Assembly: GCA_012656075.1 (NCBI GenBank)
Contig: JAAKBF010000028.1
Location: 124,001-188,000, forward strand
Direction of reading: 5' to 3'
DNA: 64,000 nt
Source: Phytophthora hibernalis
Lineage: Eukaryota; Oomycota; Peronosporomycetes; Peronosporales; Peronosporaceae
Below the pieces are notes generated by a model. That model was not told where the DNA came from. It was given only the letters and a program-made list of their open reading frames with translations, and made no database searches. A program made the position numbers and the translations under genes. This document shows, one piece after another, positions 32,501 to 43,746 of the stretch (position 1 is its first letter; each line of letters begins with the position of its first letter).

Positions 32501-32849
32501 CATTCCTGGATGTGAATTCCTGAACGTACAAGACCGTCGAAGTAAGTAAACCCGCGGAAATTGAATGTGAATTGTGATTAATGAATGTGCCGGCCAAGCC
32601 AGCGAAGTGATGCTTATCCTGGAAGTGTTCAGCGTGTGAAGTGGTAAGCGATGTCGACTTGGGTGAGACTGGAGGCATTTGAATATGAAGATCGTGGAAT
32701 TTGATGATGATATAAGATGACCATGTGAAGATGATGAATTTTCGAGACGTAGGCGGCTTACGTGGAATTGGATGCAAAGAGTGTTACATACGATATACAG
32801 GTGTCACTAGCAAAGTCCAGAACCCTTCGTGGACGCCTATGCGAAGACT
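32501..32849. other. Gap between the convergent pol and antisense genes of Gypsy-2
   Basis: About 350 AT-rich bases without a protein-like frame. Two 3' ends meet here, so it should hold both polyadenylation regions; I see no clear signal. Confidence 0.5.
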
Positions 32850-35761
32850 TCATAGGAACGGCTCAGTGATCGGATTATCCCCACGTTCGCTTGTCGAAAG
32901 CAGCCGAGCCTTGAGGTCGTCCGAGACGTGAGTAATCCGCCGCGTGTCAGTGCAATACTTGGTCCCCTCTGAGCGACCAGGCTCAACACGCTCGATTATC
33001 TCCAATTGGTATATCAGAGTATAGCGGGATCCGTCACGCTTGGTCGTCCTGGGATCCATCAGGAACCAGTAAAACACCGTGACCGGGTACGCCCACCCGT
33101 GGGAGATCCTTGTCGATAAGACGTTTCTGACGTTTCTCCATTGACCGTTCAACCAACTCTTGACGCCGACAACGCTCTTTGTGAAGCCGGGCAGTCATGG
33201 CGTAGAGGCTGTAGTCCTGGTCGTTATCATCAACCGCGACCCCTTTGGTTTTCATGATGAGCCAATGCAGGACTTCCCAGAAGGCACGAGAGTTCTCCTC
33301 AACACAACTGAGATACTCGTCCAGAAGTGCAAGCTGCTTGGCGGTCAATGCAGAACGTCGATGAAAGTAAATTACATCGACCCGTTCAATTCACATTGTC
33401 TTTCAAGGTTCTTGGTCAATTAGGTCCAAGTATTCAGCGACATTCCAACACTCAGTCACGATGAACGTCTCAATCTTCTGGGGCACGCCAACGGGAAAGC
33501 CCGGAGTCTGCTGAACGTGACCATTTTCCTTGGGCGGCGGTGCACAATCACACCACGAATTCGCCAAGACACGACAGTAGCCAATTCAGTAGTCGTGAGA
33601 TCTTCCAATTTGATGCGAGCTAACGGCGATTGAGACCGGAGAATTTCAGCCCTAGAAGTGCGCTTCATGGATGCCGATTTCTTGGACGAGCTTGACTTCG
33701 ATGGTGACTGCCGGGAACGTTTCATTGCTTTCCTTGGTGAAGGAGAGGTCGGTGCTTTCTTGGAAGACGACTTGGAGCCTGAACCCGAGGAGCTGGTCGA
33801 CAAGGAACGCACACCCTTAGCCTTAGACTTGCGTCGAGGTGTAGGAGCGTCTTTCTCGTCGTAATTCTTTTCCGAGGGTCCGAAAATGAGTTTTTCGGAG
33901 ACGCAGCCTTGAGCAACTTGATCGCGACGCGTTCGCTTGATCACCATAATCCTCGTCGTCTTCGTCGTCTTTCTCCTCGGACGTTGAAGAAAACACTTCC
34001 ACCGTATGCTCCACCAGTCAGGCCATAGAGGGCATTATCTTCTTTGAGGAGTGTATCCAAGACGACTTCGGCGATTCGAAAATATGCACCAGGACGTGCC
34101 GTACCCAAGGAGTGCTGTCCAACTGACGCCAGTAGATCATGTTGGTCGACATGTTGACGAGAGTCCGTAGAAACAAAGTATGAGCGATCTTGTCTTCACC
34201 CATCCACTGAAGCGCGTTCTGGTAACCAATACAGGTCTGCATTGCCAACTGTACGTCTCGCCGAAGGGCTTGCCATGCGACGAATTCTGGAAGCAGCTTG
34301 CAGGCCTCGTCGACGGAAACGTTCCGGAACCTGTCAGCAGAGCGTGCACAGGCACGTGCCTCTGTGGAATTCGATGGTCGCAACTGTAACTCTTTGAGAG
34401 ACCGAGTGCGTGTCGACTTGGAGAACATGGATCCAAGTGATCGCCGCCGACAAATCGTACAGGATGGTTCCAGCGTATCCTGGTCCGGCACCCCCAGATA
34501 GTCATGCTGATGATGACGACGATGAAGAAGACGAGGGTAAGACAGAGGAGCACTTGCCTGCCGCACAAATGATTGGTCTGGGTGGTAGCAGTTCCCCGCC
34601 CAAGTCTGCAGCTCAAGGACCTTCCAAGAAGTCGAAGAAATCGGGTCAAAGATCCTTGACCACATCCAGGAAGCTGGCTGTTCGGCCCTTTCTCGGAGTG
34701 CTTGAACAATCTACGCAGTCGAGGCCAATTGTTGCGAACTTCGTTGGAACCCTCGTTTAGGAATACCATGAGCTTGTCCCCGTCGAATGAAGTGTCCTGG
34801 GCAGTGCGTTCAAGGTCCCTGATTCGCTGGTGTGCACGATCCAAGTCAGCATCCAAACCCTGGATGTGATCGCGTAACACGCGCTCCGTCTCGGCCTTTC
34901 GTCGGCGAGATCCTTTAAGTCTGCTTCCCGGGTTGCACGAGTTTTAACAGCCTCGTCGTGGACGGGCTGTACCTCTTGATCGTGATACTTCTGAAGGAAG
35001 TTGTAGTCGCGCCGGATCTAAAGACTCACAGTCTCACGGTGTAGAGCATCGTCCGTAGCATTGATTCACATCTCCTCGAGCTGACGTACCATCGCCCGGT
35101 GATGACTTAAAAGCCGATGAAGGGGGATACCGTGTAGAACACTTTTTCAACAAAGCGATCAATGGGGAGCTGCATCATCAGAGATACCATCTCTCGACGC
35201 ATGATAAGCGAGTCCAACGTAGTCTCCAACGCAGAAACCGAGGGGGTTCAGTATGGGGACAAGGAACATATCCCGAACCGGACGTGTCTCGTTATGGTCG
35301 ACCTGGAATAAGTCGAAGTCCGATAACCCCTCAAAACGAATGAGAGCCTCAACGCCGCCATAGCCTACTTAGATGTATTTACCGCCTCGGTAGGTCTCGA
35401 CGTTGGCAGGTACACTTACGATGAAAGTGTGCCCGAGCGGCTCGTGTTTGGGCGGTGCCACACCCCTAGTAGACAAGATGTTTGCTACTCCGAGCGGCCC
35501 TCGGTGCTGTGTAGGCAAGGTGTCAGCCTGGACGTGGTTGATGTGCTCATCGATCGACAACAGTCCAGCCACAGCAGAAGCCTCGACGTCGCTTTTCACA
35601 CGATCACTTGCGGATCCCGGTGGGACGTCACCAAGAATCAACGAGGTCCGTTTCGGCGGCTCCACGTCGGAGTGCCCCTCGCCCTCCTCTTCCTCCTCCT
35701 CCTCCTTCTCCTCGACGCTCATGTTTTCGTCTGGAGCCTCCTCGGCGGTCACAGGAGGCAT
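32850..35761 (-). pseudogene. Antisense gene of Gypsy-2: acidic, coiled-coil and basic/serine-rich protein
   Basis: Lies between pol and the 3' LTR, opposite to pol, with its ATG at 35761 only 200 bases inside the LTR. Order of parts: acidic N-terminus with a Glu run (VEEKEEEEEEEGEG), about 130 codons; a degenerate part; a coiled coil (LRDHIQGLDADLDRAHQRIR, 34877-34800); a conserved-looking FLNEGSNEVRNNWPRLRRLF; an acidic stretch; a Lys/Ser-rich stretch (SPSPRKAMKRSRQSPSKSSS, near 33720); and a C-terminal domain in 33348-33034 (LALLDEYLSCVEENSRAFWE, then VPGHGVLLVPDG). At least five frame changes. The layout matches the antisense gene of Gypsy-3, so it is a family component. Function unknown; the Lys/Ser part could be nuclear targeting. 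A chance antisense frame would not have this composition twice. Confidence 0.6.
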
Positions 35762-35961
35762 GCACCCGCGCCCGCGTTGCCTGCCTCAACTGAGGTGGTA
35801 GCCGGCGGATGTTGCGCAGGGAGAGGCGGTAATTTGGCTCATCTGACAATGACGTCTTTACGCATGCCGCCTTGGCCGTGCACATCCGCACGCCCATCTT
35901 AAGTTCTACATGGTCCTCAAATCGTTCTTGGTGGGCGGTCTTATTGTCGTACCAGACACGG

Positions 35962-36236
35962 TGTGACATCGGATTTTATTCCGATCCTCAAGCAGCTGTC
36001 TCTCAAGATAGTCTGATTTCTTGGCGGGATAAGGCCAGTTTAGCGTGGAGTGTGGCATGTGCAAGGTACCTTTCATGTGTACCCACGTGCCTGACCCGAA
36101 GTGGTCGACGTCAAACCTTTCATAGTGAAATCAAGATTAACGACAGAAGTGCACGTCAACAGTAGAAGATAGCCAACAACAGATAACAGACAAACAGAGT
36201 TCGTTTTACCCTATAGCCCACAAGTCCGGAAGAAAC
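35962..36236 (+). repeat. 3' LTR of Gypsy-2
   Basis: 275 bp, matching the two ends of the 5' LTR but lacking the 398-bp middle; the join is at CATGTG/CAAGGTACC. The sequence to the right is unrelated. Confidence 0.75.
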
Positions 36237-37190
36237 CTGTGGCGAATCTGCTTCACGAAACTTGTTGACGCGGTAGAAGCTTGCGCACGGTAAGCCCGGA
36301 CTGCCGATTGTCGGAGGGGTACTCCGTTGATCTGGCGCGATCGAAACCTTGGTATCACCTTGTGTACCCGACGGCTGGGCGGGTTACGCTCTTCCGGTGT
36401 TCGTGAAGACGTTCAGTGGTGGCCAAGGCGGAGGTTAGAGCTTGGTTGCTCCTTCCGGGGTCTGGGTGGGTGACGGCCACGCGGGTATTCTTCATGCGGT
36501 CGTCGATGTGCTGCGATCGAGTCTTGGTTCAAGCCGATCGCGTGGGGGTGTATCCTTTTCTTGTGCAGTTGTAGCCCTTTCCGTTGCTTGCCGCCTCCTC
36601 TTGGCGGGATCTTGTGATGAGATCGATACGTGAGCGTACCTTGGCCAAGATATTGAGGTGTGCGTCGTGTTCTTGGTTGACGTAGCGAGTTTTTCATCGG
36701 GTAGGCCAATATACCTCCTTCCCCGGAAGTCTAGAAAACACTTGCGTCTTGCAAGGCAAATCGGTTTATATTCTATATCTTAACCTCCTACATCTCCCTA
36801 TACCCACTGGATTTTTACGCATCCCTATAATACCTCGTACTGGATCTCAGCCCGATAACTTCAAGTGTACCACCATTTTAGTACCATCTGATCGGGATCG
36901 GGATCGGCGTGTCAAAATGATCGCATCATAGAGATCCGGATCCACGATGGCTGATCTCGGATACCCCTAACCCGTCTCCAGGGTCTGGATCGTAGATTGA
37001 CCGCAGCCGAATCCCGGAAACTGGCGTGCGCTTCTCCACAGCAACATACACACTGTACTGTTAATCTGAGTAGTTTTTTTCTGAACATTGCACACGTACA
37101 CCAGCGGTCATTGGTAAAAAACAAGACGAAACCAAGAACGTTTCAATTGATTGCATCACGAAAATGTATAGAAAGTACACGCATCCAAAA
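36237..37190. other. Stretch without a recognised gene
   Basis: GC-richer than the non-coding DNA elsewhere. Could be LTR sequence of another element, but no second copy is in the window. Nothing protein-like was recognised. ATCGGG is repeated near 36890. Confidence 0.4.
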
Positions 37191-37192
37191 GC

Positions 37193-37731
37193 CTACGCCT
37201 CATCTACAGCCACGGCACCATCTGAATCTTCATTGTCATTCTCCTCATCTCTTTCACAACTGAACGGCGGCGGCGCTTACCCGGCGCGCTGCTGGAGGCC
37301 GGTCGCGCAGTTTGTTTTCTTGTAGCATCCTGCGCGGGGTAACGTTTCCATTGTTCCAGTCATCGTGCCAGATAGCAAAGCAGATCTTCCCCGCCCCGCG
37401 CGACGTTGAAGAAATATTTCCTATAGATAGAAATATTAGCATGGGCTTCATGGCTTCAAAACAATGGTGACGTACCGTCGATTTCCTATCGAGCACTCCG
37501 GGCAGAAGTACTTCGTGTACTTCCTTGGCTGTGTCTTGTACAGGGAACACACCTTGCAGGAGCGCTGGCGCTTCTTGAGTTCTTGCTCATTGCCCACAGT
37601 ACCTGGTTTTTCTTCGAGGCGATGTCCACCCATGTCGCCTGTACCCTCAGCTTCCGGCACTCGCGGAGCAGCTTCTGTACAGCTGCCTGGGTGTGTAGAC
37701 TCATTCCCCAATCTCCTCCCACGCCGAACAA
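37193..37731 (-). pseudogene. C-terminal end of a piggyBac-like transposase
   Basis: Read leftward: LRVQATWVDIASKK (near 37650), then in a second frame KRQRSCKVCSLYK and YFCPECSIGNRRY, a C-x2-C...C-x2-C cysteine ribbon typical of piggyBac C-termini. After about 55 bases that may be an intron (GTACGT donor at about 37473; branch-like GCTAAT; TAG near 37422) comes KICFAIWHDDWNNGN, the usual last conserved block, then a basic stretch and an acidic tail ending at 37193. The phase of that possible intron does not fit perfectly, so a frameshift may also be present. The DDE core is missing. The N-terminal half of a piggyBac gene on the same strand lies at 47115-48000, with Gypsy-3 and a pogo fragment between. 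Confidence 0.65.
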
Positions 37732-37829
37732 CCGACTCCACCGCCGATGCCCCGATGGACGATCCGTCAGTCAACTCCCTCCACCGGCGAGATCGTCGAC
37801 TTCCCAAACTACCACTCCTTCTTCGCGCG

Positions 37830-40096
37830 GTGACACCGAAGTCGCGCCGGATGCGCTGATACTGGTTACTGTCGCCGCTAGTCCTCCGGTCCCTCTCCTC
37901 GACGGTATCCCCGCTCACCTTTTAGCCGAGCCACTACCCCGAGCTGGAATCTCCATTGTACCACTGGATCAGGCCACTATCCGAAACTCGTTGGCTGCCG
38001 TGGAGACTGCTATCAATCGCGAAGTCAAGTTCCAGACGCTTCAGCAGAGCTATGACGACCTGCTTCGAGCATACTTCGGTCTCCGGCAACAGGCGGCGGA
38101 CCTACAACACGAACTCGACGTGGCAGCACAGTCTGCATCATCCTTCGTCGACATCGTCCAAAGCAAGTTACAGCTCCAAGCCATTCATCTGAAGCAGTCC
38201 CAGAGAGTGTGCGGAGTACAGGCAAGCGCTCCAGACTGGTCGTGATAACGAGGGCGAGCTTGCGGACTTACGCAACCACCTGCTTTACCGTGGCCATGTG
38301 CACGAGGATGCAGTCGCTTCATTCCAACGAAACATTGACGATCTGAACCGGCGGTTGGCGGCGGCGCTAGCTGCCGCGAACTCCTCGGGGTCCACCACCG
38401 GAATGAACCCCTCGACAGCTTCGGGCGCCGTTCCGAGTCTCGCCCAGCTGCAAGCGCGACTGAACGCCTCTGTCGCCGCACAAGGTGTTGCTTTTCACGA
38501 TTTGGAGGACGCTCAGGAATCTGTTCGGTCCCTGGAAACTTCCCAGACCGCTCTTGAGAACTCGAATCGTCTGTTCCGCCATTAAATTACTGCCATGCGT
38601 GCCAAGTTGGCTCAGACGGAGGCCAACATTGAGTCTACGTTATCCCGGATTCTCCAAGAACGGGATCGCCTTCAAAGATTACTTGACAAGTCCGATCAGG
38701 ACGCTCATGATCATCTGGCTGCATTACGACCAGCCCGCCAAGAACGCGATCGCGCCCTGGGCGAGCTTGCGCGAAGTCGTAAGTAGCCCCTCTCACATTG
38801 ACCTTCCTTCATTAGTCTGATCGTGATATGTGTGGTTCCTTGTGTCAGGGAGTCAAACCACGTCCGCCCGACAGGCCATAGCGCGCCTTGAACAGAAGTC
38901 TCGCGATCTCGAAGTATATGCTTCCAACAGTCGGCGTACACGTGATGCCAACGTGGCCCTCCGAGCGGATCTCGAGTCCGCCCGTAGTGATCAGCGTCGG
39001 CTAGAGGCCGAGAGGGATCAGTTGGTTACGGAGCGGGACGACGCTCAGGCTTAACTTTCCCGCATCACACCTATACTTCGACCTGGAGCTGCTGCGTCGT
39101 CGGTCGCTCACACTCCCGCCCAGCCTGACCCGTCTCCGAGCTCGCTTCGAGGCAAAGTGCTATACCGCCGAAGTCTAAATCGGCGGCAAAGAAACGTCGC
39201 CTCAGCCGATCCCCTTCGGGAGGGTCTTCGCCAAGTTCGCCCCTCCCCTCGACTCGCTCGCAGAAACGACGAGTTTCGCGACGCCGATCTCCATCTTCCC
39301 ATGATAGCGACGACGACGATCTTCTTCACGCAGGCCTCGCTAGCTCGCGGTCTACGGGGCGGCGCTCTCAGCCCCTGCCCACAACCCCCCAACGTAGTGG
39401 CTCCGGCGGCACGCAGACTAAACCGATCAGATAGGATTCACCAAGCGACAACGAGTCTACGCAGGAGTCTTCTGGGCGTGATGGCCGTAATTGCAGTGGT
39501 CCGTCTGCATCGGTTCTTGGGACAGCGGTAGCGGAAGAAGCGGCGGCGACTCATCAGGTAATGGCGATTCGAGTGGCAGCAGCGACTCGGGCGACTCGGA
39601 CAGCGACAACTCCGCCAACTCTCTCCTCTCAGACGGGGACCTCGATCAACTCAATCCCACTACAGTTCCCCGCGACCAGTGGTTGCCCGGCTACCGAGCT
39701 CCCGTGACTTTCGCCGCGGTGGATGTTGACCCGTGGCCTCTGCATCCAATCTGTCAACGTCAACTTAGTGTCCGGCATCTGACCGTCGCCCTACTGTTCC
39801 GTCACTGGTGTTGTCCGCCGTTTTTGGTTATTCCCGCGTCGAGTTCCCACCCCTTCACCGGGTTCCTGGTATCCTCAATTAATTACCAAGGCTAACATCA
39901 TCGTCTTGTACAAGCTTCGCCCGTGGAACGTACGGCAACGGGTGGTGGCCCGCGTTCTTTCGATTTCGGCGGCTGGTTTGCCGAGTTCGTGCGGCTCTAC
40001 CACAATTTCGAAAAGGAGTCGCGACAAGCGTATTGGGAGTCTACGCACAGGCTTCCGGTTACCAAGAACATGAAAGCGGCCGATCCCTTTTGGTGA
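37830..40096 (+). pseudogene. Antisense gene of Gypsy-3: coiled-coil and serine-rich protein with one intron
   Basis: Opposite to pol. After a proline-rich start, a long heptad region runs from ATIRNSLAAVETAINREV (about 37975) through LQQSYDDLLRAYFGLRQQAA, then (after a shift near 38210) ELADLRNHLLYRG, NIDDLNRRLAAALAAAN, a TAA at 38583-38585 in the same frame, and AKLAQTEANIESTLSRILQE. A perfect GTAAGT...CAG intron at 38779-38848 (70 nt) joins ELARSR to SQTTSARQAIARLEQ in phase, continuing to 39054. Downstream come a Lys/Arg/Ser part (KKRRLSRSPSGG near 39190, RSQKRRVSRRRSPSS), an acidic SDSGDSDSD part near 39590, and a globular end (FDFGGWFAEFVRLYHNFEKE near 39960) with TGA at 40094-40096. 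The clean intron argues this was an expressed gene. Confidence 0.65.
38779..38848 (+). other. Predicted 70-nt intron in the antisense gene of Gypsy-3
   Basis: Donor GTAAGT at 38779, acceptor TGTGTCAG ending at 38848, branch-like CTGAT near 38817. Removal joins AGT C to GG AGT and keeps the coiled-coil frame, whereas reading through meets TAG at once. Confidence 0.75.
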
Positions 40097-40626
40097 AGTT
40101 CTGGCTCGGTCGTAAGCAGCGGCGATGGCGAGCCGGCCTCAAATGGCAAACTCTCTTGAAGAACTTCCTGGCCGGATGATCGCGGGGCGCTGTGACCTCG
40201 ATCTACTGCTGGATCCTCTCTTCCTTCACTTTCCCGTACAAACGAACATGGCTTCTGGTACTTGGTGCTTCGCGATCTCCTTCCGACTTGATAAGCGCGC
40301 TTCCAGCCGCGGATACAGCGGGTCCATGGCGTAATCAGTACCGCACGCAACTCGACGATCACCCTGGGTGTCACATCGCGCGTCTGGATGGTAAGTTTCG
40401 CGCGCCCCTGCCAATTCAGCTCATCCCGGTTTCCCGGCAGGGTACATCTTTCTTAATCTTGGGTAATTCAGTTCCTTTTAGATTGCTTTGCTTGCAATCC
40501 ATATTAGATCTTGGTCGGAGTGGTTGTCTTCGTTCGACCGATACTCACTTCACAAATATGACCCTTTCCTCCCAGTGTGCAACCGCCAGGCACACTCTTC
40601 AACCCGCTTCTCCTTCGTAGTACCAG

Positions 40627-42160
40627 CTACTGCGAGGGGCTTTCTGCCTCTTCCTCATGAGACTGCATCACCTCGAATCGGCTCCGACTCATCGCTCTCC
40701 GCTCAAAATCTCGGAGTATAGCGCCGCAGTTCAAATCGGCTTCGACGACCCACGTCGGGTCCTCATGCCCCTTCCAAAACACCAGAAAATCTCGGTGGAC
40801 TCGCCCGTATCGCGCTTGTCGACCGGTTCGGACGTCTGCAACCCGCTCCACTTCGAACTCATCCTCTTCCAACGGCGCTTCTAACTGTCCTCCGGGAGGA
40901 GGGCCTCGTCGAAATCAAGACGATCGGATTCCTCCGCAGCCAGTAGTGTGTCGGGTCGATCAGGAAATTACGAACCAGCTTCAGCTTGGTCACGTGTATG
41001 ATCAGGAAGATCCGGTATTCCGATCCTGCAATCGCTAGGTGGGCCGCATACCGATCGATCATCTCGACCATGCGGAAGGGCCCGTGCCACATGTGGGCGA
41101 GCTTTCGAGCGTAGCCTTCTTTGACTCGATCGAGATACATCCAGACCTGACAGCCTTCCTCGATGCGGTGTGGTCACATATTTTCGTTGTGCCGATCGGG
41201 CCCGATGGTGAATCGCCTCTCGCAATCTTCCCCGCACTTGTTCGCGTACTCGTTGATAGTGTCCCTGTACGTGATACCTCCATCGCCGAGGGTCCCGATC
41301 ACGGCGGCGCGTGCTGCCTAGGGATAGAGAAGCTTCCAACGTAGATCGTGGGTCCCAGCCATGGACTAAATAAAACGGCGTAATACCGCGAATGCGGTCT
41401 TGAGCTGTGTTCAAAGCGAAAGTGAGCCGTTCCGCGTGTACTCGTCCCAGTTTCGTTGGTTCACGTCTGACAAGTACATCTTGAGCGCCCGTGTCAGCGT
41501 CTGTACCATTCTTTCTGCCGTTCTGTTGGCTTGTGGTCGGTACGCCATCGTTGCTCTCTGTTTCTGTCCCACTATCCGACTAAAAGCTCAGAAGAAATCA
41601 GACATGAACCCAGGTTCACGATCGTGCCGGATGGCTTCACTGGCACCAAATCTTCAAAGACGCACTCCTCATAGTTCTCTGCGATGGCCTGAGCAGTGCG
41701 GGATGCACTTGCCTTCGCAACCACGTACCCTGTGAACAAATCGACCCAGATCAGTAGCTCTGTATTCCCCTTGAACGAATTTGGCAAGGATGGGATATGG
41801 TCCATGGCGATCGGTATGTGGCTTGTACATTCCCGGCGACTCTCCTTGAATCAGAGGGCGCCCTTTCCCAGTCTCACAATCCACACACTCACCCACAAAT
41901 TTCTGAACACACTTAAACAGGCCCCGCCAGTGGAAGTGTCCCTTGATCCGCCGGTAAGTGCTCCCGATCCCTTGATGTCCACCTTCCAGGCTCACATGGT
42001 AATGGTACAGGAAGGCTTGTTGCAGCGTTCCCGGGACTACAAGCCGTGCGACGGCGTCTCAGGTTTCGTCCGATCGCGCCCCTGGTGGGCAGTACAACAG
42101 GAGGTCGTTCTCGTCTAGTTCGTATTCACAAGTGTTCTTAGCACAGGACTTTGCGTCCTT
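40627..42160 (-). pseudogene. pol: Pol of Gypsy-3: integrase with chromodomain
   Basis: Read leftward: LQQAFLYHYH, EGGHQGIGSTYRRIKGHFHW and FVGECVDCETGKG give the HHCC zinc region (42000-41870). The core has AMDHIPSLPNSF (first Asp) and WVDLFTGYVVAKA in 41805-41572, and HDREPG with the second Asp in another frame near 41620. The next part (41414 leftward) has ITPFYLVHGWDPRSTLEASL, then KLAHMWHGPFRMVEMI (41100). The chromodomain ends the protein (40872-40627: FEVERVADVR, HRDFLVFWKGHEDPTWV). At least four frame changes. The protein would integrate the element DNA; the chromodomain guides it to chromatin. Confidence 0.8.
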
Positions 42161-42198
42161 CGCTGATAAGTAGGTTACATCGCCCCGCAGGTACGACT

Positions 42199-43395
42199 TC
42201 AAATCCATGACCCACTTCTCTTCATTTTGAGCTTGAACAATCCGCTCACCCTCATACGCTGTATGATCACTTCCTGTAGGGTTTCCGGTGCAGAGCGCCG
42301 CCGCCGGGTCGATCGTGCAATGGCTGACACGTGAGCAACACCGTTGTTGTCCTTAGGCTTCAGCAGCTCGTCCAGTCGATTGAGTGTAACCAGGTCCTGT
42401 TTGTCGTCTTCGGAAGTAACTATGGCCCCTTCTTCGCGTTGAAGAGCTGCGCTGGCTAACTTATCCGCACTCTGATTCCAATCGCGCTTCATATGCAGGA
42501 AGTCATATCTCGGCCAGCTACTAAGTCGATCGAGTGCCTGCTTCCGGAGCAGCTGCAGACCCGGAGCGTTGCACGCGATCTCGCCCCGCATCTGGCGGAT
42601 CACCAAGTAGGAATCACCGCAGATCACGACCCGCCCCGGTCCATATTAGCTAGCAGATCGAAACACAGTAGGAGCCGGCGGAATTCAGCTTCATTCACCG
42701 TCAAGTCGGGGGCATACTCTGATGCGGCCGACACGACTGTCCAGCCCGGTAATTTCCAGATAATCGCGCCGTAAGCTCCGCTATTTCACTTCACTCGTGC
42801 GGATCCATCAAAACTCGCAACTAACAACCTCTCGTCTTTTTCCACCGTAGGTGGTGGCATAACAATCGTCTGACGAGGCTCCTTCATTGGTGCGACTGCG
42901 ATTAACGTGTCGTCGACTTCCGCACGAGAAGTGATGCTCGCTGCGATCACCCCAAGGATTTCGTCTTCCCCTTCGTACACTATCTGATCTTCAGCGTCCA
43001 TTCTAGGAACAAAACGGCCCAGTTTCCGGCCGGCCTTGGAACCCAGTTGAGTTGACCAGCCAGGCTAAGGTAGAATGTCGAGACAGCACCAAGATCGACC
43101 TGGTGGTCAGCAGGGTGTAATTCACTTCAAGCATCCGCAAGAGTGTCAAGACTTCCTTGTCGACAATTCCGTAGTTGAGCTCGTTGGACTTCAACGTCCG
43201 GCTGGTGAAAGTTACTGGCCAGTACACGCCATCATGTTCTTGCACGAGCGCTGCGGAGATCGTCCACTGGCTCGCGTAAATCACGATCACCGGAGTGCGA
43301 TCATGATCGAAGTGCTTTAAGATCGAAATGGAGACGAGTTTGGCTTTCAACATCGTGAAGGCGATTTTTGCTCGGATCCAACGGTCGGTATTCTC
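42199..43395 (-). pseudogene. pol: Pol of Gypsy-3: RNase H region
   Basis: Reads from WIRAKIAFTMLKAKLVS (43380) through ILKHFDHDRTPVIVIYAS, YGIVDKEVLTLLRMLEVNY and a second part with LLVASFDGSARVK (42810), NEAEFRRLLL and ICGDSYLVIRQMRGEIAC (42624), giving the D-E-D set. The tail has LHMKRDWNQSADKLASAALQ. Stops and shifts occur near 43003 and 42786. Confidence 0.8.
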
Positions 43396-43746
43396 TGTTG
43401 GTGGGCCCGCACTCCCAGCCCCTTGTACACCGGGGTCGCTCTTCTTCTGGCGTCCCAAGGGCGTCGGACCGGGATCCCTCGAAGCCAATCGATGTGTTCG
43501 AGGCCTGTGAACCTGAGCCGAATCCGAAGCCGTCGGTACTGGGAAGAAGATCGTACATCGATGATATCCTGGTGACGGCAACCACTTGGGATTCGATGTG
43601 AAAAGGTCGAAAGGTTGTTGGATGCTTGCGAACGTTGGAATCGGTCGATCAGTGTGGTCAAGAGTTTCTGGGGCAGCGAAAGGTGCGTTATCTGGGCCAT
43701 CGGGTATCCGCTGAAGGATTAGAAGCCGACCCGAAAGATCTTAAAA
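43385..43746 (+). pseudogene. pol: Pol of Gypsy-3: RT active-site segment on the opposite strand
   Basis: A segment of about 360 bases reads rightward: DVFEACEPEP, SVLGRRSYIDDILVTATTW with an intact Y-I-D-D (43554-43565), then in shifted frames VVKSFWGQRKVRYLGHRVSA and EGLEADPKDL to about 43745. Its neighbours on both sides read leftward. The flanking minus-strand blocks FYDQR (43750) and WIRAKIAF (43380) would be adjacent in a normal pol, so the segment sits inverted and out of order between them. Confidence 0.8.

Larger units (their letters stand above)
23700..36236 (+). mobile_element. Ty3/Gypsy retrotransposon Gypsy-2 with LTRs, chromodomain integrase, inverted RT and an antisense gene
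   Basis: Two related terminal regions (23700-24399 and 35962-36236), both starting TGTGAC(T/A)TCGGATTTTA and both ending CACAAGTC-GGAAGAAAC, flank plus-strand gag, protease, RNase H and integrase with a C-terminal chromodomain. The reverse transcriptase region (28612-29622) is on the minus strand, and a minus-strand gene (32850-35761) fills the space between pol and the 3' LTR. Multiple frameshifts make the element inactive. No target duplication could be seen. Confidence 0.85.

Noticed and set aside
35628..35969. Arg/Gly-rich frames around 35700
   Set aside because: Out-of-frame reading of the Glu-run region of the antisense gene.
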